The notes under the pieces are model-generated. The model was not told where the DNA came from. It saw only the letters and a list, made by a program, of their open reading frames with translations, and did not search any database. Below are positions 22,093-33,784 of a stretch of 64,000 nucleotides of DNA, piece after piece (position 1 is the first letter of the stretch; each line of letters starts with the position of its first letter). The stretch spans positions 544,064,331-544,128,330 of the forward strand of contig CM022303.1 in assembly GCA_011799875.1 (NCBI GenBank). Direction: 5' to 3'. The translations under genes were made by a program, and so were the position numbers. Source of the DNA: Thinopyrum elongatum (lineage: Eukaryota > Streptophyta > Magnoliopsida > Poales > Poaceae).

Positions 22093-25000
22093 ATGGACAA
22101 CAAAGTAACTAATTGATTGAGATATTATCTCATCTCTTATCCCAGTTCATCTGCCTCCTTTAATCACCCGGCCGAAATCACCATGAATTCATTTTTATTC
22201 GAGCTGATTTGAGGATTTTCTTTCATTCATAGGGTGTACAGTGCACGGACACATCAGGACTTTGCGGCCTCAGCCAGACATCCATGGAGTTCCATCTCAC
22301 CGTACCAGATGACTTGAGGATGCACGCGGTATGTTCAATCTCACCCTAAATCGGTTGGCATGGCCTACTTTCTTGAACATATACTATATATTGCTGTATT
22401 TTGATAAAAGGTGCCACATGCAGCATATACGTCAAAGGGGATTTTTTTCCTCTTCTTTTTATATTAGGCAAATTAATGATGTATTGTTCTTTCGATTACT
22501 CTCATATTTCCATGACATCATGGTTACCCTATCTGTTTAATTATAGATTTTTTGTCCTTTGATTTCAACTGCTGTACAGTTCTTTCAATTTCGTCCATAT
22601 TTGCATGTTACCATATTCTTTAACAATCCTACCATTTTCTGCAGCGCGTCCCTTGCTATGCAACAGAATTTGTAGTACACAATGTTTCCCTTTACATAAA
22701 TCAAGACTGTAGGGATGTCATACTGAACACAAACCATGGATTTACAATCGTTGCTTCTGTAAGACTTGATGAATGTGGTCACTCCTATTTTGCTAAGGGC
22801 CTTTGGATAAAAATTTCTAAGTTTTATGTACTGAAAGATGGCACTAAAATTGCACTGCACACAAAAGACCCTGGTCATGAGATATATGCTAACTTCCCCG
22901 ACGATATCATCCATCTAGACTTTGTTCGAAGTAAGTGTTCTTTTCAAGTATCTGCATGTTGACTTACCGAGCAATATCAAATGAATTGTGTAGTATTTAA
23001 GCAACCAATTGTTAGTCCATTTTCTTACTCTATTCCTCCCTACTAACTTCTAGTTACCAATACACTTTTCTATTGCCCTGTTTTAACTAAATATTCCCTA
23101 TACTCCCACTTCTATCAGAAAGCGCCGCTGATGAGGAGACTCTGGAGGTGGAGAACAGGGCTGCCAACAAGCGGAGGTGGGTCGAGCAAGAACCGCAAGC
23201 GACTCCAGCAGGCCTAGACTTCATCAGCAGCCTCCCTGATGATATGTTGATAGTCATCATCTCCCTCCTCCCAATCAAATATGGGGCGCGGACAACCGCC
23301 CTTTACCGGCGGTGGTGCCCCCTATGGAACTCCACCCCTCTCGACCTCATCGACACCCACGAGCTCTGCCATGGCTATCGCAAAAGCTTGGATGCGTTCT
23401 CTAAGATCCTCGGCAATCACCCTGGCCCAACTAGAGGCCTTAGCATGGGCAAGTTCCGTTCCAATGGCAAGGACCGATCCAAGCTTGACGACTGGTTCGG
23501 ATCCCTTGCCCTAGATCAGCTCGAGGAGCTCACTTTTGATGATGGGCATATGCGTTCTGATGTCTGCTAGAACTACGTCGGTATTTCCCCAAAGAGGAAG
23601 GGATGATGCAGCACAGCGACGGTAGGTATTTCCCTCAGTGATGAGACCAAGGTTATCGAACCAGTAGGAGAACCACGCAACACTACGTGAATGGCACCTG
23701 CAAACAAATAACAAATACTCGCAACCCGACGTATTAAAGGGGTTGTCAATCCCTTTCGGGCAACGGCGACAGAAATGGCTAGTGGACGGGAGAAAGTTGT
23801 AATAGATTGGATAAATAGATCTCGAATAAATGCAAAATAAAATAAAGTGCAGCAAGGTATTTTTGGGTTTTTGGAAATATAGATCTGAAAACAAAAGCAA
23901 ATAAAAATAGATCGCAAAGGCAAATATATTAAAGAAGAGACCCGGGGGCCGTAGGTTTCACTAGTGGCTTCTCTCGAGAAAAATAGCAAACGGTGGGAAA
24001 ACAATTACTGTTGGGCAATTGATATAACTTCAAATACTCATGATGATATTCAGGCAATGATCATTATATAGGCATCACGTCCAAGATTAGTAGACCGACT
24101 CCTGCCTGCATCTACTACTATTACTCCACACATCGACCGCTATCCAGCATGCATCTAGTGTATTAAGTTCATGGAGAAACGGAGTAATGCAATAAGAACG
24201 ATGACATGATGTAGACAAGATCTATTTATGTAGAAATAGACCCCATCTTGTTATCCTTAATGGCAACGATACATACGTGTCGTTTCCCTTTCTGTCACTG
24301 GGATCAAGCACAGTAAGATCGAACCCATTACAAAGCACCTCTTCCCATTGCAAGATAAATAGATCAAGTTGGCCAAACAAAACCCAAATATCAGAGAAGA
24401 AATACGAGGCTATAAGCAATCATGCATATAAGAGATCAAAGAAGACTCAAATAACTTTCATGGACAAAAACATAGATCTGATCATAAACTCAAAGTTCAT
24501 CGGATCCCAACAAACACACCGCAAAAAGAGTTACATCATATGGATCTCCAAGAGACCATTGTATGGAGAATCAAACGAGAAGAGAAAGCCATCTAGCTAC
24601 TAACTATGGACCCATAGGTCTACAAAGAACTACTCACGCATCATCGGAGAGGCACCAATATGATGAACCCCTTCGAGATGGTGTCTAGATTGGATCTGGT
24701 GTTTCTGGAACTTGCGGCGGCTGGAATTGATTTTCATCGACTCCCCTATGGTTTCTGGGCCTCCAGGCGTGCCTTGGTGTGTTGTGCCCCCCTCGGGGCA
24801 CCCCCCAGGTGCTTCTCCGGCCCACTGGATGTCTTCTGGTCCAAAAAAATCCACAAAAAGTTTCGCTCCGTTTGGACTCCGTTTGGTATTGATTTCCTGT
24901 GATGTAAAAAACATGCAGAAAACAGCAACTGGCACTGGGCACTATGTCAATAGGTTAGTACCAAAAAATGATATAAAATGACTATAAAATGATTGTAAAA

Positions 25001-26546
25001 CATCCAAGAATGATAATATAATAGCATGGAACAATCAAAAATTATAGATACGTTGGAGACGTATCACGCTCGCTGCCAACGTCCGCGCTCCGCCTCGCGC
25101 CCACGCTGCGCGTCGCCAAGTTCACGAACTGCCATCCCCCCTTAATGACGTGCCCGCTCTTATTCTACCAAGACTGAAGCACCTCGAGCTCATCACCGTC
25201 TGCCTCCCAAACGGTGACATGGAGTGCCTGCTCTGTGGCTATACTGCACTCGAGTACCTTCGTCTTCAGGCGATCAATGGGTTGAGTAGCTTCCACATCA
25301 CCTCCATGACTCTCCGGACTATTTGTGTGTGTTGTTGGTGCTGCAAGAAGACATCACAAGATGTGTACCACGGTATGGTCATTGAGGACACACCTTCACT
25401 TGAGAGATTACTTGTAGATGATCAAGAAGGTGCAACAATAATCAATGTCATTTCTGCGTTGAAATTGACAGTGGTGGGCTACTCGTCTGACAAATACTTT
25501 GAACTTGTTATTGGATCCACACCCATTCAGGTACAAGAGCCGCCTTCTACCTCTCCTTCTAGAAATTAACATTATTTCTAATTTTGAAGATGTATGTTCG
25601 TTTGTCATCCAGAAAATGATCCCGATAAGCTTGACCCCGAAACTGCGCACAGTGAAGGTCTTGGCACTAGAATCTATCGGCCCCAACCTGGACCAAGTTG
25701 TCAGTTTCCTGAGATGCTTTCCGTGCCTGGATAAGCTATATATCGAGGTGATGTTCCTTTCCTGTTAAATGTTAACCATAAGGGAGTTCAATTTGTGATA
25801 CCTTTTTCCAAGTTTACAATGACAATGTACTACGATTTCTGAATGATTTTTGGAGGATTTCAGTACATACATGTTTTCCCCCCCATATTGGTTGCTTGAT
25901 CCATATGGTTACAATCCATAAGCATTTCTCCTTTGGATTCATCTGTACTAGTTTTCTTAGGGAACTTTTCATCCACTCCAACCTCTTGTGAAGAAGGCTA
26001 CATTTTTCTAGATTGTAATCAAATGCCCATGTTAATCATGTCAGATCGAAGATGGCACGTTAGTGCATTTTACAAATCCTGCAAACCAAATAGGCCTGTA
26101 GTGGTGTTCAAAACTGCATGTAGGCACTAACACGTTTTCTTCTTTTGCAGATAAGATTAGGCCTGGTGGTGGAAAATGTGATACAATATAACAATCACAT
26201 CGAATGCCTAGATCTGCATCTCTCAGAAATTACTTTGAACTCCTATCAAGGGACCTTACCGAAGATTATATTCGCCAGGTTCTTCGTTGTCAGAGCAAGG
26301 GTGCTGAAGGTAATGAGGTTTGCCCTACATTTATTTTGCAAAAATGAATGGTTTCTTGATCAGCGCCGGCGACTGTGGCAGAATGGAATAGGCTCTGAAA
26401 ATGATGACTTTCATTTTGGAACTTCAGATGACAGAGTAATCGGAAGTCATCATGTCAACCCCATACATGACTTCTCAGTGGCTGACCCCTTTTGCAAAAA
26501 TTATGAGGTTTCGAAACCAGCCTTACAAGTGGTAATATTAGTTTGA
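22093..26546 (+). pseudogene. B3-like / F-box / LRR-FBD chimeric gene, broken by a solo LTR and a frameshift
   Basis: The model has six coding exons in compatible phase: 22093-22104 (ATGGACAACAAA), 22233-22328, 22645-22930, 23119-23557 plus 25072-25530, 25613-25747 and 26151-26546. Exons 1-3 match exons 1-3 of the X gene at 29570-28717 and encode a B3-like segment (FHLTVPDDLR, then FTIVASVRLDE, YFAKGLWIKISKFYVLK). The third exon leaves one base, which joins AA of exon 4 to give Lys and keeps the F-box frame. Exon 4 encodes LDFISSLPDDMLIVIISLLP, a typical F-box start, and later exons encode leucine-rich and FBD parts (PKLRTVKVLALES, FLRCFPCLDKLYIE, ECLDLHLSEI, NYQG-like SYQGTLPKIIFARFFV, RARVLKVMRF). 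F-box proteins are the substrate-selecting part of SCF ubiquitin ligases. A solo LTR splits exon 4, and a lost base in the C run 25136-25141 shifts the frame. It could be read instead as two abutting fragments. Confidence 0.6.
23558..25066 (-). mobile_element. Solo LTR inserted in the F-box exon
   Basis: Read on the minus strand it begins TGATACGTCTCCAACGTATC (25066) and ends in GCAGACATCA (23558), collinear with the LTRs at 12107-13414 and 17009-18653, including the segment deleted from the former. No internal sequence is present, so recombination between LTRs has removed the body. The flanks cgttc (23553-23557) and cgctc (25067-25071) differ by one base and are the decayed target duplication. 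Removing the LTR and one flank restores the F-box frame across the junction (MRS then LPTSALRLAPTLR). Confidence 0.85.
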
Positions 26547-26873
26547 ACATCTCTTATATCCATGTTCAGCGGATCAGTGCGAGTGTTTGCAGCTGATGAG
26601 CTGAATTTCATTTCTAATATCAGTTTGAACCTTGTAATCTTCGAATTTGAGCCATTTAACTCTGGCATTTGAACCTTGTAATATTTTGAGCTTTTGTGGT
26701 ACAATCTTTGAAATGGCATCGTATGAGACTCGTATATTGGTAGCACTATTTTGACATTAATATGCAATGGACTTAGATTTAGTAACCATTCTCGAATCTG
26801 TTTACCTTGTCGATCTCATAGCACACGATCTGTATAGCTAACTCGACTGCGATCTTTAACATTATTGCACAGA
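26547..26873. other. 3' region of the F-box gene up to element X
   Basis: AT-rich DNA follows the stop codon. The phrase tttgaaccttgtaat occurs twice (26623 and 26668). No poly(A) signal can be singled out. Confidence 0.4.
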
Positions 26874-27040
26874 CACTACTGCAGGATGCTGCTAACGCGA
26901 CACTACGATCAGAGACCCTTTGATGAAACTGTGTGCGATGCATTAATCGCAAACGGTGATGTAAAAAAACCGTCAAAAAAGATGCAAAATGTTTGCGATG
27001 GCGGAGCCATCAAACACGGTTCCGATTGTAGTTGCGTGTG
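26874..27040. repeat. Left terminal inverted repeat of X
   Basis: This pairs with 52362-52528 in inverted orientation. It includes CACTACTGCAGG and two gcgatg...aaacggtg-type words that are the start of the subterminal repeat field. Confidence 0.85.
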
Positions 27041-27942
27041 CGATGCAGGGCACACGGTTAATCCATTCGAACTGTTTGTGATGAGGCAGAACAATAGAAA
27101 AGGGCAGCCATATCAATGTGTGTGTGATATACGGTATACAGTTCGCTCTGATGAACTGTTTGCTATTAGGGAGTGCAACAGAAATGGTTAGCCAGATCAA
27201 GGTGTGTGTGATATACGGCATACGGTTCACTTGGACGAACTGTTTTCGATTAGGGAACACAACAGAAACGGTTCAACTTAACAAGATGTGTGTGATATGC
27301 GGCATACAGTTCACATGGAAGAACTGTTTGCGATGAGCCAAAAGATCACAAATGACTCGTGTAAACAAGATGTGTGTGATACGCGGCAAACAGCTGACTC
27401 AGATGAACTATTTGCGATGAGAAATTACAACACAGACGGTTAATACAGTTAGTTTGTGTGCGATTCTGTGTGTACAAAAAACTTTGAAAAATGCAAACTA
27501 GTTGCTTGCGGTGGCTAGGAGTATCGCACACGATGCGTCTGCGAGTACTTGTGTGCGATGATTAGTAAGTTACACATACGTTTCCTTATGTTAACACGTG
27601 TGTGAATTTGCAATATGGACAGTTAATATGCAAATTCATTCTGGACATCGGGCACACGCTTAAACTCAATGAACTGTGTATGATACTAATAGTTTCCATG
27701 AAAATTTAAGAACTTGGCTAACAGCATTTGAGTAACATATATATAGTGGTTACACTATTCAACAAAAGGAGGATCTTCGTAACACGGTTTTGACAACCAT
27801 ATTGTCCATATCTACATACTTAACATAGTAACAACTATCATATTTTAAGAGGCTGAGGGCCAACAACCATATGGTCCATATCTACATACTTAACATAGTA
27901 ACAGCTAGCACATTTTAAGAGGCTGAGGGCCAACAACCACAA
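27041..27942. repeat. Left subterminal repeat field of X
   Basis: Repeats of about 80-90 bases follow the pattern tgtgtgatatacgg(c/t)at-acagttc, gatgaactgtttgcgat, gaggcacaacagaaacggtt. They occur near 27120, 27210, 27290 and 27375. The inverted field is at 51990-52370. In classical CACTA elements such fields bind the TNPA-type protein. Bases 27770-27940 hold a direct duplication containing catatctacatacttaacat (27805 and 27875). Confidence 0.75.
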
Positions 27943-29570
27943 CTATCCGCTGGAAGCAGCTTGATCACGGCGACTCGGCATGTCGTCAATGAAAAGGAAG
28001 AGCCCTCCTGTGCCTTGGTAGAGCATGAGTAGAACAGTGTCTCCAATTTTCCAATATGGATGCATTGCCATGACAAGCGAGAACTTGTTAATTTGAATGG
28101 TTCCATTTCTGCGGGAAATGTAGTACCTTGCAATCAATTTGGCGTTTTTAGCAGGCACAAGTGTAATTCGACCACACCGGGAAATCGATCCAGGAACTGC
28201 TACAGCGGGCAATTTCTGTTGAAATGTAGAATAAAAACCAATTGTAACATATCGTGGAAGATATATATAGTTTATGAGCATCAACATTAAAATAAGACTT
28301 TTTACCAGCGTTTTGTGCACACAATTGGTCTTGTTCAATGTGTGCACCATAGGTATAATTAATCCCATCCAAAATCCAGCGTTCATACGCTGTGCTATCT
28401 CTGTCAGATTATCAACAAAGTTTATGACATGCTTCAAGTCCTTCCAGTGAAATTTGGTATCCTTAGTAACATACAGATCATTCACTATGCATCCAAAATA
28501 TCCTGCTTAAAAGGTGGAAAGGTATTATTTATTCAGAACATGGCAGAAGAATATATAGTGCACATAAATTGGTAAATATTATTTGTTACTGCCTAGGAAC
28601 AGAGTCAGAAAATGAAATCACAATTGGTTGCTTAAATAGTAATCAATTAGTCAGAACAAATACCCCGAGTTTGCTAAGTAATATGACAACATGGAGAAAG
28701 TTGAAAGGACACTAACCTCGATCAGACTTTGATCGGCTGATGACGTTGGGGAAGTAAACATCCATGTTAATTAGACCAGGCTATGGTGCACGCACTAGAA
28801 TTTTATTGCCAGCTTTCAGTTCATAATACTTAGACATTTTTCTCCAAAGGTCCGCATCAAAATAGGAGTGACGATCTTTATCAAGTTTTACGCTAACCGT
28901 CATTGTAAATCCATGCTGCGTTGTCAATATGACATCCAGGGAGTCATCAACAAAGTAAAGCTCAAGATTTCCTTCTACTCATGTTCTTGCAAAGGAAGGG
29001 ATGTACTGCTTGAAATGAAAATTAAGATCGTAAATTAGATATATTGAAATAACAGAGTAAGATGCAAATATGGGAGTAACTGATAGAACAGGTCAATATA
29101 TAGATGAAAGCAAAGTACAAAAATATATAATTAAAAATAGATAATGTAACAAAGATTTGATGCAAATATGAGAGTAACTGAATGAACAATACATCATATA
29201 TATGCCTAATATAGGGAGGGGGGATCGGCTTCGACATCTAGGCTGCACGTGGCACCGTACCTTTTATCCAAATGTAGCAACAGACGGTATATGTTCACAA
29301 ATTTAGGCCATGCCGACCGTGGTAGGTTGAGATTGAACATACCGAGCGCTCCCTGAAGTCATCTGGAATGGTGAGATAGAACTTCGTTTCCGACTGGACG
29401 CGACCACACTTCCCCGATTTGTGCTCGCACTGTGGACACATGAATGAACACCCACGAATCAGCTAGAACAAAAATGAATCCACGGTGATTTCCGACGGTT
29501 GATTAACAACGACGGACGGACTGCGATAAGAGATGAGTGAATATTTCGCTAAGTTGATTACCTTCTCCAT
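27943..29570 (-). pseudogene. X minus-strand gene, B3-like domain plus possible second B3-like domain
   Basis: Five exons can be read on the minus strand. Exon 1 is ATGGAGAAG (29570-29562). Exon 2 (29462-29343) encodes CPQCEHKSGKCGR and KFYLTIPDDFRERS. Exon 3 (29005-28717) encodes LELYFVDDSLDVILTTQHGF, VSVKLDKDRHSYFDADLW and KMSKYYELKAGNKILVR. Exon 4 (about 28505-28307) includes KDTKFHWKDLKHVINFVDNL. Exon 5 (28215-27943) encodes GRITLVPAKNAKLIARYYIS, INKFSLVMAMHPYWKIGDTV and ends FIDDMPSRRDQAASSG then stop. The IPDDF entry and the late KAGNKILVR and KIGDTVLLML strands fit B3 DNA-binding folds. Exon 3 has two in-frame stops, a TGA after SFART and a TAG after VRAP. The first three exons match 22093-22930. 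It sits just inside the subterminal field, transcribed outward. Confidence 0.55.
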
Positions 29571-29945
29571 GAGAAAAATCCCCGGCCCAATCCCGCAGAA
29601 AACCCCAATCGACCAGAGTCTAGAATGCCGGTGCAGATAGGCGGTGGAAAGCGGTAGGGGAGAAATCCCGTGCCGTTTGGAGCGCGACCTCCGCCCGCCG
29701 ACAACAGCCGTCGAGCTTAGGGTGGCCGCCGTGATAGAATTTGATGAGGTGCAGAGTTGCGGAGGAGTCCGTGGCGAGTGGGTGGGGACGAAGTGGGCGA
29801 GGGTTTTATTTTTTCCTTTTGCATGTGTGGGTGAACACACACGGTTCGCAGAGGCGATGAAGATGAATCGTGTGCGATAGTAAATCAACGAGATTGAATG
29901 GGCATCCAAATTTCCTTTGTCCTTTGTCCATGAGTTTTTTTCTAT
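29571..29945 (-). promoter_or_regulatory. 5' region of the X minus-strand gene
   Basis: This is collinear, inverted, with 21765-22092 upstream of the homologous plus-strand gene. It includes a ccgattggggt run and, at 29830-29880, the words acacacggttcgcag and aatcgtgtgcgatag of the subterminal type. I cannot pick a single TATA box. Confidence 0.45.
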
Positions 29946-32045
29946 GATGAACATAAACCCTGCAAATCAGCATGTTCAAATTTGGCACTTTTTCGGGTTC
30001 ATTTACAATATTTAGGGGATTATGTGCATTTTCTAGGCATTAATGCACATAATTCAAATTCAAACAATCGGTGCTTGAAAAGGTGCACGAGAACGGTCTG
30101 GAAAACCATGATCGTGCTATTTAGTAAATTCTCATGCCTTTTACAAGGAATGGGCAGATATTTCAAGGAAATGTGTTTACTGGGTACTATATCAAAATGA
30201 AATACATGCTTGGAAAACATGACGCCTGGCGTGGTGCCATGGTATGGCCTCACCATGCCCTGGTAAAAATTTGAGAATGTTTGTCTTATGTCATCATGCA
30301 CGCCATTCATAAATCGAACCATCACCGAGGAAATTTCATGGTTTCGAGGGGGAAATCAGCAAGATTGAAGGGGCCGGGAATCCAAATTTCCTTCCTAGCT
30401 TGTCATTCAATTTTTTCTACAATCAACATACCCCCTCGAATGTAACGTGTTCAAATTTGGCATTTTTCCGGGCTCATTTACCATATTAGGGGATTATGTG
30501 CATTTTCTAGGCATTAATCCACATAATTCAAATTTGAACAATCGGTGCATGAAAAGGTGCACAAGAATGGTCTGGAAAAACCATACTCATGGTATTTAGT
30601 AAATTCTCAAGCCTTTTACAAGGAATGGGCAGAGATTTCAAGGGAATGCGTGGCAATAGTCAACCACAAACGCATCATTTACTGGGTTATCAACTATAGA
30701 AAAATGAAATACAGGCTTGAAAAACATGACACCTGGCATGGTGCCATGGTATGGCCTCACCGTGCCCTAGTTAAAAGCTGAGAAGGTTTGATTTATGTCG
30801 TCATGCACGCCCTTCATAAACCGAATCATCACCAAGGAAGTTCCATGCTTTCGAGAGGGAAATCACCAAGATTGAAGGGGAATCCAAATTTCCATCCTAG
30901 TTTGTCATTCAGTTTTTTTCCAATGATCAACATACCGCCTCAAATGCAACATGTTCAAATTTGACATTTTTCCGGGCTCATTTACCATATTTAGGGGATT
31001 ATTTGCATTTTCTAGGCATTAATACACGTAATTCAAATTTGAACAATCGGTGCATGAAAAGGTGCACAAGAACGGTCTGGAAAACCATGCTCGTGCTATT
31101 TAGTACATTCTCATGCCTTTTACAAGGAATGGGCAGATATTTCAGGGAAATGTGTGGCAATAGTCAACCATAAACGCGTCGTTTACTGGGTTAACAACTA
31201 TACAAAAATGAAATACATGCTTTGAAAACATGACGCCTGGCGTGGTGCCATGGTATGGCCTCACCGTGCCCTGGTAAAAATTTGAGAATGTTTTCCTTAT
31301 GTCGTCATGCACGCCTGTCATAAATCGAACCATCACCGAGGAAGTTTCATGGTTTCGAGGGGGAAATCACCAAGATTGAAGGGGGATCCAAATTTCCTTT
31401 GTCCTTTGTCCATGAGTTTTTTTCTACAATGAACATACACCCTGCAAATCACCGTGTTCAAATTTGGCACTTTTCCGGGTTCATTTACCATATTTAGGGG
31501 ATTATGTGCATTTTCTAGGCATTAATGCACATAATTCAAGTTCAAACAATCGGTGCATGAAAGGGTGCACAAGAACGGCATGGAAAACCATGATCGTGCT
31601 ATTTAGTAAATTCTCATGCCTTTTACAAGGAATGGACAGATATTTCGATGAAATGTGTGGCAATAGTCAACCATAAACGTTTGTTTATTGGGTTTTCAAC
31701 TATAGAAAAAATGAAATAAATGCTTGAAAAACATGACGCCTGGCATGGTGCCATGGTATGACCTCACCATGCCCTGGTAAAAATTTGAGAAGGTTTGGCT
31801 TATGTCGTCATGCACGCCCTTCATTAATCGAACCATCACCGAGGAAGTTCCATGCTTTCGAGAGGGAAATAACCAAGATTGAAGGGGAATCCAAATTTTC
31901 TTTGTTCTTTGCCCTGGAGTTTTTTTTTCTACGATGAACATACACCCTGCAAATCATCGTGTTCAAATTTGGCATTTTTCCGGGCTCATTTACCATATTT
32001 AGGGGATAATGTGCATTTTCTAGGCATTTAGCGCATATAAATCCA
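29946..32045. repeat. Tandem array of ~0.5-kb units in X (four and a fraction copies)
   Basis: Units start at about 29950, 30425, 30929, 31432 and 31937 (spacings about 475-505). Each holds aacatac(c/a)ccc, gtgttcaaatttggca, ccgggctcatttaccat, taggggattatgtgcatttt, gaacaatcggtgcatgaaaa, ttttacaaggaatgggcaga, atggtatggcctcacc and gaagtt(c/t)catg(c/g)tttcga. The last unit breaks off near 32040. Frames inside the unit (72-101 codons, both strands) repeat with the array and show no domain; I treat them as artefacts. The array lies between two divergent gene blocks, as the unrelated array at 10.66-19.26 kb does in Y. Confidence 0.85.
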
Positions 32046-32348
32046 ATCCAGCTACAGCTGCACGGGTGTGACGTTAGGGACGTGGATTGCCGTTTGATCG
32101 CGGTGCATCCTACGGTGCACACGCGGGATTCGCGTGGCTGGGGTTCCAGCCAATCATAACGCAACACACAGTAGGCTTAGCGCACACTGTTTCCGGAAGC
32201 AATGGAGATGAACCGTGTGCGATAATGAACGAGCAAAATTGTAAGGGAAGCCAAATTTCCATTGTCGTTTGTCGTTGAGCTCTTAAAAACCACCGCACTG
32301 TACGGCTGGCCGGCCCCTCCATCCCAGAGCTCTCTCCAAGCGTCGTTC
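32046..32348 (+). promoter_or_regulatory. 5' region of the small basic gene
   Basis: This contains gcacactgtttccgg and aaccgtgtgcgataa (32182-32224), subterminal-type words also seen upstream of the other X and Y genes. A weak cttaaaaacc lies at 32282. The rest is unremarkable. Confidence 0.4.
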
Positions 32349-32741
32349 ATGGCACCGCGACGCACAGTAACTAGTAAGGAAGCGATGGCATCCCGCCGCG
32401 CCACGTTCCTCGCCACCCGCGACCGCACACATGGTAAGGAAGCGATGGCATCTCGCCGCACCGAGTTCATCGCCGCCGGCGGCCACATAGTTACGTGGGC
32501 GGACTTTGTGGCTGCCATGGCCGAATGGGCGGTGGATCTAGAGGCGGCCAAAGCTGCACATAAGGAGCGGAAAAGGCAGAAAGCAGTCAAGAAAAGAGAG
32601 TCCCGCCACCGCAAGAAAGAAGAGGCCGCACGCCATGGTGAGGAGAGCTTGGCGGAGATTGAAGCTCGGTGGGCTGCCACCTACAAGGCCGGGAAGGAGA
32701 ACGTCGGCGTCTGGCCAGCATGCCTTGATGGCAGCATGTGA
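32349..32741 (+). CDS. Small basic coiled-coil-like protein of element X
   Basis: A 130-codon single frame starts ATGGCACCGCGACGC, the Met in the context ttcatgg. It opens MAPRRTVTSKEAMASRR, and that KEAMASRR segment is repeated 22 residues later. A hydrophobic stretch VTWADFVAAMAEWAVDLEAA follows, then a charged run KERKRQKAVKKRESRHRKK that suits a nuclear localisation or nucleic-acid-binding segment, and an Ala/Glu-rich helix. I do not recognise a named domain. The frame is uninterrupted and has higher GC than its surroundings, which favours a real gene. It lies between the tandem array and the plus-strand B3-like gene, so I infer an element-encoded accessory protein. Confidence 0.45.
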   Translation: MAPRRTVTSKEAMASRRATFLATRDRTHGKEAMASRRTEFIAAGGHIVTWADFVAAMAEWAVDLEAAKAAHKERKRQKAVKKRESRHRKKEEAARHGEESLAEIEARWAATYKAGKENVGVWPACLDGSM

Positions 32742-33363
32742 GAAGTAGTTAGTGCGTGTATCACCCATAGTCTTAGAGAAAATTACCAGTAGTACTTTAA
32801 GTTTGTAGTATTAACGTACAATGTCGGTAAGAGCATCCTTTGAGGGCTTTGAGCGTTGATTAGCATGTGTGCCCGTGTGCATTTTTTTGCGTTAATCATT
32901 AGAAGATCACAAAACACACGGTTTCTATGGCGTACCCGTGTGCATTTTTTTGCGTTAATGATCCATAAGTAAGTTACCTGTGCGATGTTTCCTAATAAAC
33001 CAGGCGTACCATTGCCCGAAAAAAATCAACTACACGTGTACATTTTTTTTGGAGATGGGATCTGCCAATTTTCTCTTTTCTCGCACACGAGTATTTTACG
33101 CGCTTCGTCTGTGTTGTGTGTTTCCCCCGCCCAAGTTTCAAGTTTCGCAGTGAAATTTTCATTAGGCGCGCGATTTCAGAATTTATTCCTCCAACCACAT
33201 CTCCACCCATCAAATTTCCTCAGTATCTCCCCCCTCGTGCCTCCCCCTACCGGCAGCTCAAACCGTCACCGCCGCAACGACATCTTCAACCACATCTACG
33301 TTCTGCTCGGATCCAGTCAGGTAACCCACCAATCTCTATCATGGCCCCGGCCTGATTGCTTAA
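32742..33363 (+). promoter_or_regulatory. Spacer and promoter region of the plus-strand B3-like gene
   Basis: Two near-identical phrases with gtgtgcatttttttgcgttaa lie at 32874 and 32937, each near an acacggtttctatggcg-type word. The stretch 33110-33310 has C-rich, UTR-like sequence homologous (inverted) to the region before the Y gene at 10250-10350. Confidence 0.4.
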
Positions 33364-33784
33364 ATGGCGCCTGCAAAACATCCTGATGCCTCCAAATCCC
33401 CACCGCCCCTACCTCCAGAGCATCGCCGCGCAAGCCCAACCACATATCACGTGGAGGTCGAGGAGCTGATGGCGGTCCATGGCGTGATGGCCGCTGTGCG
33501 TGTTGACCCAGAGGAACACCTCGCCTCCGCCGCCGACGACATGGTGCAGGCTCTGGCCTAGATGAAGTGCCCCAGTGACTACCCCTAGGACTTAACAGGT
33601 ATGATCTGACCAGCTAAATCTTACCAATACCAATTGCATTGGCTATATTTTGTACGGTTGATGTATTAAGCATGTTCGTGCCTTGTTTATTTTAGTACTA
33701 CACACTGTGTGATGTTCAAGTATTAACTGTCTAGCTCAATTTCACCAATACCAGCAACAAACATACAATACATGACTCAGGATA

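Noticed and set aside
26874..27942. Regularly spaced short repeats reminiscent of a CRISPR array
   Set aside because: They are direct and inverted subterminal repeats of a CACTA element in plant nuclear DNA; spacers and repeat sizes vary, and no cas-like gene is near.
29946..32045. Repeated 70-100-codon frames on both strands
   Set aside because: They recur with the ~0.5-kb tandem unit and differ between copies by shifts and stops.
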